64,000 nt of DNA from Sanderia malayensis (Eukaryota > Cnidaria > Scyphozoa > Semaeostomeae > Pelagiidae). The DNA is taken from the NCBI GenBank assembly GCA_013076295.1, contig RQOL01000616.1:682001-746000 (forward strand). Direction: 5' to 3'. Numbering within the stretch: the first letter of the stretch is position 1; each line of letters starts with the position of its first letter. A program made the translations under genes and the position numbers. The notes under the pieces were generated by a model that made no database searches, was not told the origin of the DNA, and worked only from the letters and a program-made list of their open reading frames with translations. Positions 44,401 through 59,400 of the stretch are shown one piece after another.

Positions 44401-47400
44401 GTGAGGGGTAACATCTACGTCTTACTATACAACCTATTGTATCATACGTATCAGTAAGACGTATCATCTACGTCTTACTATACAACCTATATGTTACTGG
44501 CGTATCATAACTACGTTATGATACGCCAGTAACATAGCAAACCACACAGCACAACATGGAGAACCATGGTGCAAGGAAATTTTCAAACAGCACCGATAAT
44601 GGCAATAGTATTATTATAGGTTCTACCAAATTTCTTTAAAAAGTGAACTGCAACAAATACGCAAGCGAAAACGTAATAAAAAACTTGCAAAGGACAATAA
44701 AAACGATCTTACCTGTCGGGTGACCAACTTTCCAGTGCTTGGGTGGATATCGAAATATCTTTTAGCACTCGACTCTACAACAGAGTAACCGACTCTTGCA
44801 TTGTCACCAGAGTCCTTGTCCACCGCTTTGATAAACAACGGTTTATTCTTTGAATCGAGTATCTCTGAACCCCGTCCAGAACCTTCGTCAATACTGCCAC
44901 TGTATGTCTTGTTGAAGAATACAGGGGGGTTGTCATTCACATCTTTGATCAAGACAACAACATCTATTGTTCTGGAGAATGAAACACCATCCCATGCTTC
45001 TATCGTAAATTTGCACCTTTTAATTGTCTCTGCATCCATTGGACCCTAAACGGCAGAAAATATGATGTTAATAATCAGCTTCGTCATTCCTATACCTGGA
45101 TCAAAGATTTTGTTGTTATTGTGATGGTAAAACTACGCAAGTGTTTTCATTGTTTTCCGATAGAAGTTAAAAATTAACTGCAGTAAATGCAGAGGAGAAA
45201 TATAGCATCTTTGGAGACTGCAATGCATTAATAGCATACAGTGAAATGTTGTACATGTTGACTGAGACCAGTAAAACCAATATGTTTTAACCTATTTCAA
45301 AGATTGTTAAAAGATGTATGTATGTGTGTATGTATGTATGTATGTATGTTGTGTGTGTGTATGTATCTGTGTGTGTGTATGTATGTATGTATGTATGTTG
45401 TGTGTGTGTATGTATCTGTGTGTGTGTTTGATTCGACATCTTCTGTTGTGAAAGTTGTTGTTGTTGCTAAAGAAAACGGATTTACGTATAACCATCACGT
45501 GATCTGGGGAATTTAACGGTAAAACTTATAGAGAATTAAATAGGAAAATAGACCCTCACGAGATAGAAAAGAGGTAGAGTGGTAGATGTATAACTAAACT
45601 GTTGGTTTAGCTTGAGGATATTATGTTTTGTATATATATATTTGTATAAAGGCTTCAGTTGTTATTTTTTCCTCTTCCAACCCTGAATACAACATCTTCG
45701 TCAAACAGTGTGACGGAAGACGACAAGTAAAAATCAGAATAATAATTACTTGTGCAATCAACGAAACTCTACTAGTAACAAAATCAATGCAATCAAAACT
45801 GTTGACATGATAATACAAGAATATATGATCGGGGAAATTGAATGTGCCATGGCTGCAGCATATTCACCATGACAGCTAGCGCAAGGCCTGATAAAACAGA
45901 CGATGAGCAATTACTGCAATATCTGCAGTCTCACTCACTACAGATTCTCTAACCCATTGCCAAACTGAGAAATAAGGTCATTAAAAGTATGAGAGAATGT
46001 ATGAGAGAATGCCTTGACTGATATTCTGGGACAATCGGATTGCATAACAGTCAAACGCTGAATAAAAGACGCAGTTCTAAAATGAGCACTAAAAAGCCAA
46101 ATACGCTGTGGACAAAGAAAGGTATTCAAATACGAACTTGAAAGCGACGAAATAGAAGAATTGGACAGAACAAACGTGGGGCAATCGTTGCCAAATGTAC
46201 ACCACACAACGATTAAGTACAATTAAATTGAAACGAAAAGAGCAGACAACTGCGCAATTCAATTGAATAGACATTAGGAAAAGCTTCTAATGGTCTTATT
46301 AGATTACGAGATAAGGAAATTGCTTATGAATGACGAAAGACTCTGAGAATATGGGGAAATGCCAGAAAACATAGAAAGAAGAAAGGCAGTTATAAATACA
46401 GACCCGTTAGGCTCTAAACAATAGAAAAGAGCGAATCGAGACAAGAGATACTTCGTACCTGCATATCAAGCTAAGGGGCCTGGAACTGGCGTGCACAGTA
46501 ACGGACAACAGTGTAAAAGCAACTATATTCGACCGACTAAGTGACGTCCGAGTGGAAGAAGCCAAACAAAGCCCGATGTAAAATATAACCGTTTCGTGTT
46601 GCTTGAAGAACTATGACCAGGAAACCAGCTTTGTACTCGTTAAGCCTATATCTACATGAACGTTTTCAAATTGCAATATCCAATATCCCTTGGATTACAC
46701 AAGTTTGCCATGACGCACAGACCAGTTTAAACAAAGATAATGTACAAACACGCACGGTTGTTACTATCAACGATATTTGAGTCAGAGCTCGAAAGGGGCG
46801 GTGGCTAACGGGAAACTCTTTTCCTTGACTTATAAACAACAAGACTTTGAGAAAGTCTAATGGACAATTGATGATCTTGACACCTGGCATGACGGGCTCT
46901 TTTAAAATTCAGAAAAGCAAACCCGGGAAGGGAAAGAAAAAGAGCGCTACCAGTTGACTGAAATAAGATACACAAAAATCAACACTGAATCCAACAACGC
47001 GACCTTGCAATAATTACCTTGTATGGACAGCTGGGTAACAGGAAAACAAACAGCCAAATGGCTTTTCACACGATCGGTTAAAGCCAAAAAAAACAGTTGT
47101 TTCGCATTCAATTATTCTTACTCCCAGCCAGACAATATTCGTCATATAGTCAACACAGTAAAATATATTCGTATTGATAAAGTCATTATAATTTGTTGAG
47201 CCTTCTTGTTGCCAGCGGAAAGAAGTTCAATTTGCGTAAGCCACAAAACAGTTGCAAGGCAACGTGTCTTTTTGGTGATATTGAGTTCGCGGTGAATAAC
47301 CCAGTGTATTTCATCCTTATAGGCATTTCAGACAGAAGTACATGGTCGAGAAAGGATAGTGAGTTATGTCGAGATCCGCAAGATGGCAGTCCCGGGATTT

Positions 47401-50400
47401 ACATTTGAGAAATATTATCATTTAACTTGATTTAATCATTTCCTTTCATCGTGAGATAGCCAGTTTAATATTTCCTGAACCGATATGACTGCCTGTCCTG
47501 TAGTGAACATAAAAGACATCAGAATGACGTAGAAGGTGTAACACTGGCTGAGATCGAGGCTGATATGAACCCATGTGATGAGAATGAAGGAGAACTCTCG
47601 TGAACACAGCGAATGGAAGTACTCTTGACTTCGGCATCCGATTTACCAATGAAACTTAAAAGACTATTGAATTAAATCACCCACCACAAACGTAGTGGAC
47701 TCTGCCGAAAGATCAAAGGGGTTGGCGTGACGGTGATGATATGTATGTGCCGTAAATGAGTGAATAAGCGACCACTGTCGTATGGCACAGTGTCGCGTGC
47801 TCCTGTGGCACATATTGTCACCCACACTTATGATCTCAAAACCAAAACAGCCTCATAAACATAAATCGGAGTTGAAATGTCTGCTCAAAAGTGTTTCGTA
47901 ATGATCCCTACTATTAAAATGTAAGCAAACAATATTTTTGCCACACCAGTTGGTTAACCTTTGGTCGTATATATTGAAAAACAGTCTATTTGGTAATACT
48001 CAAGCTACTGTGCAAATAGCTTTATCAAAGACAGCCCACTGACTTCCGTACACAACGTAGGCTAGCACAGTGCCAAATAATCTAGTTACAATAGTGCATT
48101 GATTGTTGTATTATACATCCATGCTAATGCATTAGGTGGATTGACTGTATGCCAAAGAGAGACATTAAGCATTGGTTGCATAAGATGTTGTGCTTTTCAA
48201 AGGGTCAAAGCCAAGATTCGTCAACTGTGTCTGCGGCCTTCACAATGCGGCTTCGTGTTGCAATTCAAAGATAATTCAAATATAAATGCCATTCTTATAC
48301 GCCCTTATCAAGTAAATTAAATTCAAATGGATATATCAGATAAAAGTGCATGAAATGGTATGGTAAGAAAACCAACCACAGACAGTGTGTACGTTGACGT
48401 CAGCACAAATGACCAAGATGAAATGAACAAAAGAACAAAAGGGCGAAACAAACCAAAAGTTTGGCCGAGGCGCGAGTTTCGCGGAGTTTAGACTACTTTT
48501 ACAATTCTGGAGTGATTTGAGAACTGGAGCCGGGTTGAACAGTCATTCTCAGCCTTTACAGGACAAATGGCAATTAATGAACGAAAGGTCACGAAAAATG
48601 GCGGCATGAATCGGATCACAATTCACCAAATTCAGATGATAAATAACTTATCCATGTGAGTCTAGATTTATGGAGTTGGTGTGATCGATTCAATTTTAGC
48701 GAGATTCAAAGATTATCCGTGATAAAGTTCCATGAGCCAACTTAGGGCAACAACTTTGACCACACCTTATAAAGAGGGCAAGCATGTAAAACTGTTTAGT
48801 TTAGTGCTTTGCGAAATTAGGTGATGATTAGGTGATGCGTTGGCATCAAACCGAGACAGAACATCGAATCGAGACAGAACATTGCGCATAACGAAATACT
48901 ACCAATCAAAAACCAATCAAGTAGCAGCATCTAAAGTGTTTTTTAAGAGGTGGAAAGCAATATCAGAGATAGTAGACCGGGTGCCACGGAAAAAATACCA
49001 AAATGTAGAGTCACTAACTTTCTGATAAAGAGATACGAAAACGAAAGTAATTAAGAAATAAATCTGTTCTGACGTAGTGTTCATGAAAATAACTGCGCCA
49101 TATTTTTAGATGACACGTTTGTACATTTCGTGAAATAATTAATTACGAGATAAGATGCCAATTAGCAGAATGAATGAACCATTAGCAAATATATAAAGTG
49201 AAATTACTGTAATGAGACGCACTAAAAGTAGAGTGTTTGTGAATATATTTGGTGAAGCAAAAACACAAAAGAAAATGACTTGTCTCACGAGCTATCTTCG
49301 TGGCCAAAAGGCATTGGAAATTTGGATATATTACTTAGAAAACCTGACAGAGTGATAAACAAGAGAGATAATATGTGCATTTTTACATACACAAAATAGC
49401 TGGCATAAATCAAATGCTTGGACATTTGAGACAACAAAGAACGAGGTATAAGCTAGTAAGAGAATTAAAGAGAGAATATTCGAGAAATGAAAATGCATAG
49501 AGCACTCCCAGCACGACAAGACACAGGAGAAAAATATCAGAAACTTCACAAACTTTATACCAGACATATTCGTACAATCATGTACAGGACACAGCAGTTG
49601 ATACGTTTAATAGAATTAAGCCTCCTAGCATTTTGAAAAGGATCTACTATATAATCTCGATCATCGCAGTTGTATCAGCATGAATCGTAACTGGCAGCTT
49701 TGCCCTATTCACACAAATCTCCGAATAATCGGGATGAACGAGAGAGCACGCTGGTCGAATCCCCGAGACAGGGCGTGTATGGCTCTTTCATTGCGAGGGG
49801 GCGCTTTAACGTCAATTGTTGCTAAGCAGAGTTTAAATAACTGTGATGAATACGCTAATGAGTTTAGGGTTAATAGTGTTAGAAAACCAATTAGAGCTCG
49901 AGTCTTTGTACTGATAGTGAAAGAGATTGTAATCGAGTCACAAAAAGGTTTAGGGTGGGATAGTTGATTGCATTGAATGATGGATATACCAATATTGGAG
50001 ATATATTGATGATAGGGTTTTGAACATTCATGTAAACTGATATCCTGCTGCATAAATTGTCGCATATCTTGATAATTCGACAGTAATTATTACGGAACGG
50101 AAAAAACTTCTCCAAAAATAAATATAATTATTGCCTGCCCTCCCATGGAATTCAGGACCAATCTTGGAAAATAAGGGGTGGACAAAAAACTTGAGGCATG
50201 TGCAGCATTTTCCACATTTCAATCGTGGAATCTTACTAATGTGGAATGATAAGATATAACAATGAAGAGCTTGTAGGAAAACATAATTATGTGAAGGGAA
50301 GATCAAAACTAGCCATATCTCTTTGAAATTAAACGAATTGAAGCCTCGCCCGAGTGAAATATGAAGCACGTTAAAAGAGAAATTTAAATAGGGTAGAAAG

Positions 50401-53400
50401 ACAGAACTTGTTCCACCCAATAAAAATGAAATGAATCAGGACAGAAAAGTAAACAAAAACTCATAAGTGCGATCGCCTTATCAAAAAATACCATTGACCC
50501 ACAGCAGAGAATAGCATTAAAGACTAAAGAGGGCAATATCACATTTTCAAATGCACTTTGTGTTGAAAATGTGAAAGAAATTGGGGTACAATAATGGAAA
50601 ACAATTATTTCTCACCTTTGATGATACGACACCAGAAAGATAATCAATCTCGAACAGAGAGGCACAGTTCTTGCCGCCATTACCACTTCGAATCTTGAAA
50701 TTCGCTCTCGCGTTGGGTACAACGATTTCGAGCACAGGCTTGGCTGGTGTGTTTTCATCAATCAAAACTCTATATGTTTGGTTCCTGAAAGCCACCCACG
50801 GCAGACCTGGCATTACGGTAATCTGCAAAAATAAGAATCAGAATCTGAGAATCTATTGCAATAATCTCGTGCACTTATAAAGCACGCAGCTCATTGCAAA
50901 AAGATATTGAAAAAACATATTAAACTTCTAAAAAGCGGTGAGCGATGGAAAGGCTTTGATGAAACTTCACCAGCCGCGTAAGATTCCGTGAACTCAAACA
51001 GTAGAAGCTAGAGTCACAATCAGATCAGGCAGAAAACCAAGCCGTAAAATTCTCTATCTTATCTTCAACATAAACCAAAAGCTATCTTAGATACTTAACA
51101 CGCCACTCTAGACACGTGGTCAATCTTACGATATGCCCCAGTCCTCGACAAGGCCAAAGGGCAACAAAGTGTTAAAAACAAGGTTGAGATGAAGGAATTA
51201 TTAAGCTCAGATTTTGTGGCAGTGCATTAGATAAAAATGTGAACCTTTCAAACTTATAGACGAGGTCTCTAACACACGTGGTGCGAAACTATTTCAAAAC
51301 ATCATCAAGAACTGTTTCGTTATTTTTAGGCCTTTAATAAGATAATTCGCAGATGATTTCTGCCCAGAGCTGTCCAATAATCGCTCTCTTAAAAAGCAAT
51401 GCCAATCAAGCTAAGCCTAATAAGACGATATTAAGTACTTTAAAGTTAACATTGATATAAATAAGAATGAAGTAACGAAATTACTATATAAGCAACAAGG
51501 TAATCTTCAAATGCGATTTAAACTTAACAATTCAAAGACGTATCTGTCAGGTCAACTGTATTTTAGTCTGCGATTTCAATTAATGCGGAAAACCCCCAAA
51601 ATAAAGACTAAAGCACTCGCGCTTAACTTTGTTAACCAAGTCTATGCTGTATTATCGAGTGACGACTAAGATAAAGCTTTCTTCTTCCGTCACACCAACA
51701 AGCGTGCAGTAAAGGTACATCTGAATTACGATTGTTTTCAAAGTTTCTTTTCATGCATGATACAACACACGCGAATTGGTTTTTTCACACACGAACTACC
51801 GATACACAATAAGTGACTACTTTCCTAATCCAACGTCGCTTGAATTGGAATTACAGATGATGTTTTCTAAATGCCGATACCAAGAACTCATACTCTTCTA
51901 CATGTATGTAACCAAGAACTCATACTCTTCTACATGTATGTAACCAAGAACTCACACTCTCCTCCATGTATGTAACCAAGAACTCATACTCTTCTACATG
52001 TATGTAACCAAGAACTCACACTCTCCTCCATGTATGCAACCAAGGACTCATACTTTCCTACATGTATATAATAATAATCTAACTCACAATATAAACATAC
52101 AATTTTAATCATGATAACTCGATCACAGATATACTCAAAATAGATACTGGTAAGAGGATATAATGTGATGGTGATGAAAATTATTATTATTATCATTTGT
52201 TCAACATACTCCTCATTAGTGGCGTAGAGAGAGGGGGGTCAGAGGGCGAAAAACCCCCCTGTAGAGCTAAACTGCCGTTTTGTCGGAAAATTGCTGATCT
52301 TGTCGGAAAATAAATATCTTCTGTTTACGTTCAGTTCTACCTAATTTCCTAATCTTATATTCATCGTCTTGAAGAAACAAAAATGCTTATTAAATTTTTG
52401 CCGGCAAATCTAAATTTCTCCCCCCCCCCGCCATAAAATTTCCTATCTACGCCATTGTTCCTCGTGTCTCGCAATATTCAGCATGACAACGAGAATGCAA
52501 CACTGCTTTTCATAAGCGTTATATTAAGAACCGTTATTCAACGATGTTAGAGGTATTATAGTATCCATGCCACACAGAATGCCCCTCGAAACACAGTGTG
52601 CATGACAATTACCCATTCACCTGCGCATTGCAATATTTCCGGCGAAGCGAATTCCTTTCGAGGTTCACTGAATGAAAAACTGGCCGTGCGTTCACAGCAG
52701 ACCCCTGGGTAATGAGATTAAAATCTTTTATCCAAACACGAAATTTTTCCCTTCTCCAAAATCTCTTTTCTTAAATCAAATTTATGTGGTACGAAGTTTT
52801 TGTATTCGATAAAATTGGATCAGAATAAATCCCGCGCTATTCATATTGAAAAACCAATTAGTCAGGTACGCTAAAGCCTGAACGTACGCACAAAGCTGCA
52901 TAATGAATAGTCGTGTTCTGGTGCGTGTAAAGAAACGTTCAAAAAGGATTTGCCCGGTCACAAGAAAACTAATTCAGTACTTTTCAAATAGCCAACATAG
53001 CTGACTTTCCTATCGTATTTTAATGTTCTCAGGACAACACGGATGATACGTACTTAACCTCTAATCGGCGGGGTGATTTGCCAATTTGGGCGAAACCGGT
53101 TCTAATCCATTCAACACGATTAGGAGAAAACCCCGTTAAACTGGCATCAACTGCAAAAATATTCTCGGCTGGAGAAGAAGCATGACCTAACCTGAACAAG
53201 ACGACAACAATATTAATCAATAATCACTACAATCACAATACGTATCAGCACAATCACAATCATCACCACACTACATCTACTTCGAGCAGCACGTTTAAGG
53301 GCGGGTAGTATGAAACTCTAATACGACAAATGGTGGCGACAATAATTTTTAATATTTACTCACTATAATGACTGGTTCACTAAATAATAAATAATTTTCA

Positions 53401-56400
53401 CTGGGGCAGGATCCATGTCAAGCAAACCTGCCATTCTGTCTTGGATCAGGTGCTGCATTAACAATAAACACTGGTGAATATAAATATCACTAACTGCTGC
53501 AAAATAAATTAGGCATTCAATACCTAATCTATAAGCAAGGTGCGACGTCTACAGGTTGTTAGCCACAAACAGATTTGAAATCAAAACAACTATTGAATCA
53601 TCATGACCAGCATTGACTTTTCGAACCAAATACACTATTCACAGATTAATAATTAACGTGGACAAAGAAAACTCTGGCCATAATATTTTTCAAAATATTA
53701 GCTCTTGCACTGATCCATTTTTATGCACCAGTCATGTTAATACAAAGATAGCAGACACTAATGCCACCTGTTAAGCAAATATTTCTTCTTGCATGCAGCT
53801 ATATACTTACTACCAAACTCGTATCCTCACAAAAAGTGACTTTACTAGAGTTTTCTTATACACGCCCATGTACAGTGTATGCAATTAATAGGTATTGGCA
53901 ACATCGTGGGGGGAGAGGCTGGGAATTGAGACAACAAGTATGCCTGATTTAAACTTGAAATCTGTGTAGCTCAACTGTTAATAATGAAACTAAACATAAT
54001 GCACATGGTGCATGCAACTCTACACTATCTCAATGATATAATTTGTAAGTCCTCTGGTGCACGATGACTGATTCACTACTGCCTCATGCCAAGAACAGCA
54101 TAATTCAAAACTAAGTAAACTAAACTAAAGTGTGGTGTAAACTATATCTTCAGTAATAATCTATTTGTTACCTCATTTCGAATCAAGCCAAATATTCAGA
54201 CAAGCGCAATGCATAGAGTAGTTAAGGGACGGTCAACAATATTAGAACTTGCAAGAAGTAACAAGAGAGATCTGAACTGAGAGGGTCGTATTATACCAAC
54301 CTCCACCGATGCTTGATCTCTGAATTGTTGCTGGGCTCCAGAATCCGAGACTTCCACAGAAAGCCTGATAACCTTGGTTTTTGGCAGCGTGAACTTTTTG
54401 GCGAGGGATATAATTCCGGTTGCTGAGTGCACTGCAAAGTGTCCACCGTTATTGCCTCTCGCTATGGTGAACCTCATTAAAGCATTGGTTCCTATGTCGT
54501 AATCCATCGCAAACAACCGAACCAACGGCTCACCAACAGACACAAAACTATCAACGTGGGTCTTATAAACAGACTTGGTAAACCTACGAAGAAAACAACC
54601 CCAATTAGTTTGAGAAGATCAGTGGCGCAACAGGACTTCAAAAGTGGCTCACGCAAAACAGTTAAGAAGCTTTAACCACGCCAATTGCTCCTTGTTGAAG
54701 TATAAGGCACTTTACTTGTATTTTAGTTCGTGATTACATGCCCCTGATGCAGAATACTACCAAAACCTCAGGAGGGAATCTTAACTGCATTTACAATGCG
54801 GCCTAATTTCTAGCCCATAGTTTGCTTTGCTTGATTATCGAAGTTAACAGAAATGGATAAAATTAAAAAAGCTATAAATTGGGTTACTAAGGAATAGTGG
54901 GTAATGCCTTGCGTCACCTTGGTTTATTGTCATTAGCATCTTTAACATCAACTGCGACGCAGTACGGTGTCCTTAACACTGGGATAGCTGTGTGGTCGTC
55001 AGCGACGAGAGTCAAGATATATCGTTTTTCTTTTTCTCTGTCAAGCACGTTTTGTTTTGTGCGGATCTTGCCAGTGACAGCGTCGATGCTGAAAGCCTTC
55101 ATGGACGGAGAGCTCACTGACAGCAATTCGTAGCTCAATTTCCCTTTCGAGATGCTATCAGGATCCAATGCTGCAAAGATAACAAATGTGAATTAAGAGT
55201 AGGCATGCAATCCGACAGAGCATCGCAGTTTGAGATGTACGACTCAGACAGTGCGGAAATGTTCATCGTAAAAACAGCGAAAAGTAGTGGGGCTGCTTTT
55301 TTCAATTATTTTTCATAGAGGGAAATAAAAACTTTTACTTGATTACTTATAATTAGATTCACGAATAAAAACACTTTCAAACGTTTCTTGACCCCAGACA
55401 GTAAATTACAACGTTAAATAACAAATAAATGCTAATCTTGCCAGAGCATAGCATCGTACAGACAAGAGACCTGGGGCGAAGGATGAAACTTTTAACAAAA
55501 TGTCGCCGTGCTTGCATTAGAATTAACCTTGAACAGAACCAATACATTTGAATGACTGTGTAAAGGTATACATAAGAAAGAGGACTTGAAAAGGTATTGA
55601 ATTTCGAGGCGACAGTAAACAGTCATATCTGACATTGAATAGAAGAGCTACAAACTGTGAGTTAAATCTTATCACAACGTCATTTTAGGTCATCAAAAGT
55701 TAGAAACATTCTCATATGATACGCAGTTTCGCCAAGTAAAGAAAAACATAGGCTGTTACTAATTCACGACAGCATGCAAAAAGTAATAGAGCAATCAAAC
55801 ATTTCCACTGTTCCTTCTTTTTACTGACGTTTCACGGTCATAAAAACGAAACACAAAGGCATTTCCTTATCTTACTTCAGCTGCCCATGCAATATTTTTT
55901 GAACATCTCTATTGACGAAACATTAAGTAATATTTCAAAATATGGTAAGTAGCTCACAAAGTATGGAAAATAGCTCATAAAGAGCCTGACAAATGAACAA
56001 CAAAGTCATCTGGAAAAAGCTATTAAAAATTCATAAGTCATGATAAGAAGATAATTAAAATAGGGATATGATAATGAAGCTTATCAATAAAAAGAGAAAT
56101 CCGGCAGGTTTTTTGATAGGGTCATGTTTTAATATTTTATCACTCAGTTGTTTTAGAGATAACAAAGTTAACTTCAATGGATTCAGGGTCAATTTGGTCA
56201 AGAGTTAAAACGTCCAGCGTGATCAATGTCAAATAGAAAAATACGGACTTAGAATTGATAATTTTGAAACACCATTTTGAAGTACTTTTGAGCCTAATGG
56301 CCAAGTTATGAAGCGAAAAAAGGAAATTTTCAAGGCTCGCTGTAAATTTTGAAAACGTTTGCTTGACAGTAACTATACTGAAATATGAATAATAGAAAGA

Positions 56401-59400
56401 TTGCTATTGTTGAAGATTACTTACCCTCTATTTGTGCAAACACGTTTCCACTCATGTCATTCTCTGTGATTTTCGCTTGATAACAGCTCTGAGATGTCAT
56501 AGGATAATTGTCATTTGAATCGTCAACGATAACCTTGATCACTGTCGTATCTGATTGCTGTCCATCAGTAACTCTGATTGTCAGATCATACTCTTCCTTC
56601 ACTTCGTGATCCAGAAATGAAATGAGAACCAAGTTATCGACTCCAGGGATTGACTTCACAGCAAATTTGTTGTCATCATTTCCGGCCTCAATGTTGAAAA
56701 CCATGTATTCATTGGGTAGCTTTCGTGCTGTGACAATAGAACTCAAAGTCATAATCATCTTGCCAATATTATCTCCAGGTTTGGTAACAGTGTCACTTTC
56801 TGATAAATGCACGGTGTAAACCTTTTTTAGGAACGCTAGTTTTCGGCTTTTCCTGGCAGGTTTTGGATGGACTATGCTAGCATAATATGAATATGATGCT
56901 TTAGCTGGAATTCCACCATCTTGAATAGTAACAGGTATGAAAAACGACTCTCCAGCAACCAGTTTGGATTTACTTGTTATGACTCCAGTATGTGCATTAA
57001 TCTGGAACTTGTTTGCTGGATCTTCTATTGAATACGTGATGGCTGCATTTGTTCCAATGTCATGATCATAAGCAGCAACATGATGAATAAACGACGGTTT
57101 GTCAGTGTCTATTGGGTCTTGCTCGATAATTATCTTTTCCTCTGGATCGTCAAAGAATATAGGTGTATTATCATTCACATCATTTACTGTTACTGTCACG
57201 CTTGCGAATGATAGGGCATTAGGCATGTTTATGTTGTGAACAGAAATATTAAGACTGTATCTTTCGTGCTGCTCTCTGTCCAGTGCAACTGTTGTCTTAA
57301 CCACACCATCTAATGTCACTTGAAAATGACCAAGATCATTGCCACTGATAATTTTGTACACCAGATTGGTAAGGTTTGAGCCAATGTTTGGATCTACTGC
57401 AAATAACTGTGCTACCTCAGTGTGCGGCATCTCGTTTTCTTTTACAGAAACACGATAAACAGACGGATCAAAGTATGGAGGCTTGTCGTAGGTTTTGCCA
57501 GCACGAAAGAGTATAGCAAGATTACTGTATACAGATGGATTGTCCTTCAAGTGAGCATTCAATGTTAGCCAAAAGTTTGATATACTTTGCTCCAAGCCGA
57601 TCACTTTTGATATTGTCCCTGTCTTTGAATCCACTATGAAATGACCCAGGCCATTACCATCAACTAAACTGTATTCTAAAGTCTTAGTTCCTTCAAGTGT
57701 AGCTGCAAGCTCTTTGAAATTCGAGCCATCTTGTAGATTTCTTATGACAGGATTTTCTGTTGTTTGAAAGGCAGGTCTTTCAAACGATGTTGAAGGCTTC
57801 AAGATGCAAATGAAATAGCAGTTTGATGACAAGGCTGGTACTCCATGATCTGTTACCCTTACTGATATATTGATGAAATGTTCATCAAAGCTGCCGATAG
57901 TATTCAGGTTTGTTCTTATGATACCATATTCTCTGTCAATTGTAAATAATCTACTAGGTTTTCCCTTCTCAATCTCAAAGAATACCTTGCCACCGAGACC
58001 AGAGTCTGGATCAAATGCGTTTACTTTTCCAATGACAGCACCAGCAGGAAACTCTTTGCTGATTTCTTTAGACTGGAATTTTGGTAAACATGTTGGCGGA
58101 GTATCATTGATGTCAAGAACTTCAACCTCGATAACCGCTTGGCTGATTTTCTGGTTTTCATTTGAAGAATCCAAAGCCTGAATGTGTATGATATATCCTT
58201 TCTGCTTTTCATAATCCAAGTTCTTTTTCAACCGCAATAAGCCAGTGTACTTCCCCAGTTGAAATAAATCATGCAGATCACTAACCATGCTGTATGTAAT
58301 ATCACCATTAGGTCTCTCATCGGGATCCTTAGCTTGAACAATTGTTATCATGGAGCCAGGCTTCAAATCTTCACTGACTTGAACGATATATTTATCCTTT
58401 GTGAATTTTGGTCCATTGTCATTCACATCCAGAATCTCTATTCTCACATCAATGTCTGTGTAATGTGGAGGGCTGTCTGTATCTGATGCTCTTATTCTCA
58501 AGTCATAAAACGATTTCTGTTCACGATCAATTGTTCCTGATAAAAATACAGTTCCATTTAACATGTCAATATCAAAGTTGCTGTCTTGATTGTTATTCCC
58601 TGAGACAATTGAGTAAACCACAAGACCATAGCATTTTAACTCCTTGTCAACTGCAAGAACGCTGGTGACAAAACTTCCAACTGGCAAGTCTTCTCTCAAG
58701 AAAATAGTATTATCTGGCTTCTCCAAGAAAATTGGTCGATGAACACGGCTTTGGGGCATGGCAATGGGCTTAAATTTCTCAATGAGTATTGTCTTTTCAT
58801 GGCGATTTCTTCTTGCAATGAGCATTTTGGCCTCTGAATATTTGGGAGAGTTTGAGCAGGTGATGTTGACTTTCTTTGAATCTCTACCTGGGGTTACAGC
58901 AACTGACAGGTTAAGCTGTGATGTAAACTTTCCATCAGATACAATAACATGCAACTTATCATGTTTCTTATCTGATAAATCACCCACAGAAATTTCTCCA
59001 CTGTGCTCATTGATATTGAGAAGTTTTGAACCAAGTTGGAATTTGAAGGACCGAGAACGATCAATATCAATTGGTTCGATTTTCATAACAGAAAAACCAG
59101 TGGCGGTATTTTGGGCAATTGAAACGCTACATTCTAAAAACGGTAAAGTAGGTGGGTTGTCGTTTACTTTTTTGATTTTGATCTTCAACAGCATACGTCC
59201 TTCTCGGCGAATTGGAAATCCCAAATCCATAGCTTTGATGAGTAAAAACTGCACGGATGGTACAGGCCATATACCATCTCTATCCAGCCGTTTTGCTACA
59301 GTCACATTGCCGGAATAGGTATCAATGTCAAAATATGTCGAATTAATGTTGGCAATAGAATATATCAGTTCACTGTTTATACCGGTATCTAAGTCAGAAG

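Larger units (their letters stand above)
50823..54300. other. FAT-like intron 3 (3.5 kb)
   Basis: Contains the 32-bp repeat at 51880 and a hAT-like MITE at 52217. No coding exon fits the flanking phases. Confidence 0.6.

Noticed and set aside
45304..45516. Cys/Tyr-rich open frames at a microsatellite
   Set aside because: Produced by the TATG/TG repeat itself.
53029..53220. Possible extra FAT-like exon in intron 3 (LGHASSPAENIFAVDASLTG)
   Set aside because: It has an acceptor-like CAG, but reading it at the phase required by exons 3 and 4 gives an early stop, and exons 3 and 4 join in frame without it.
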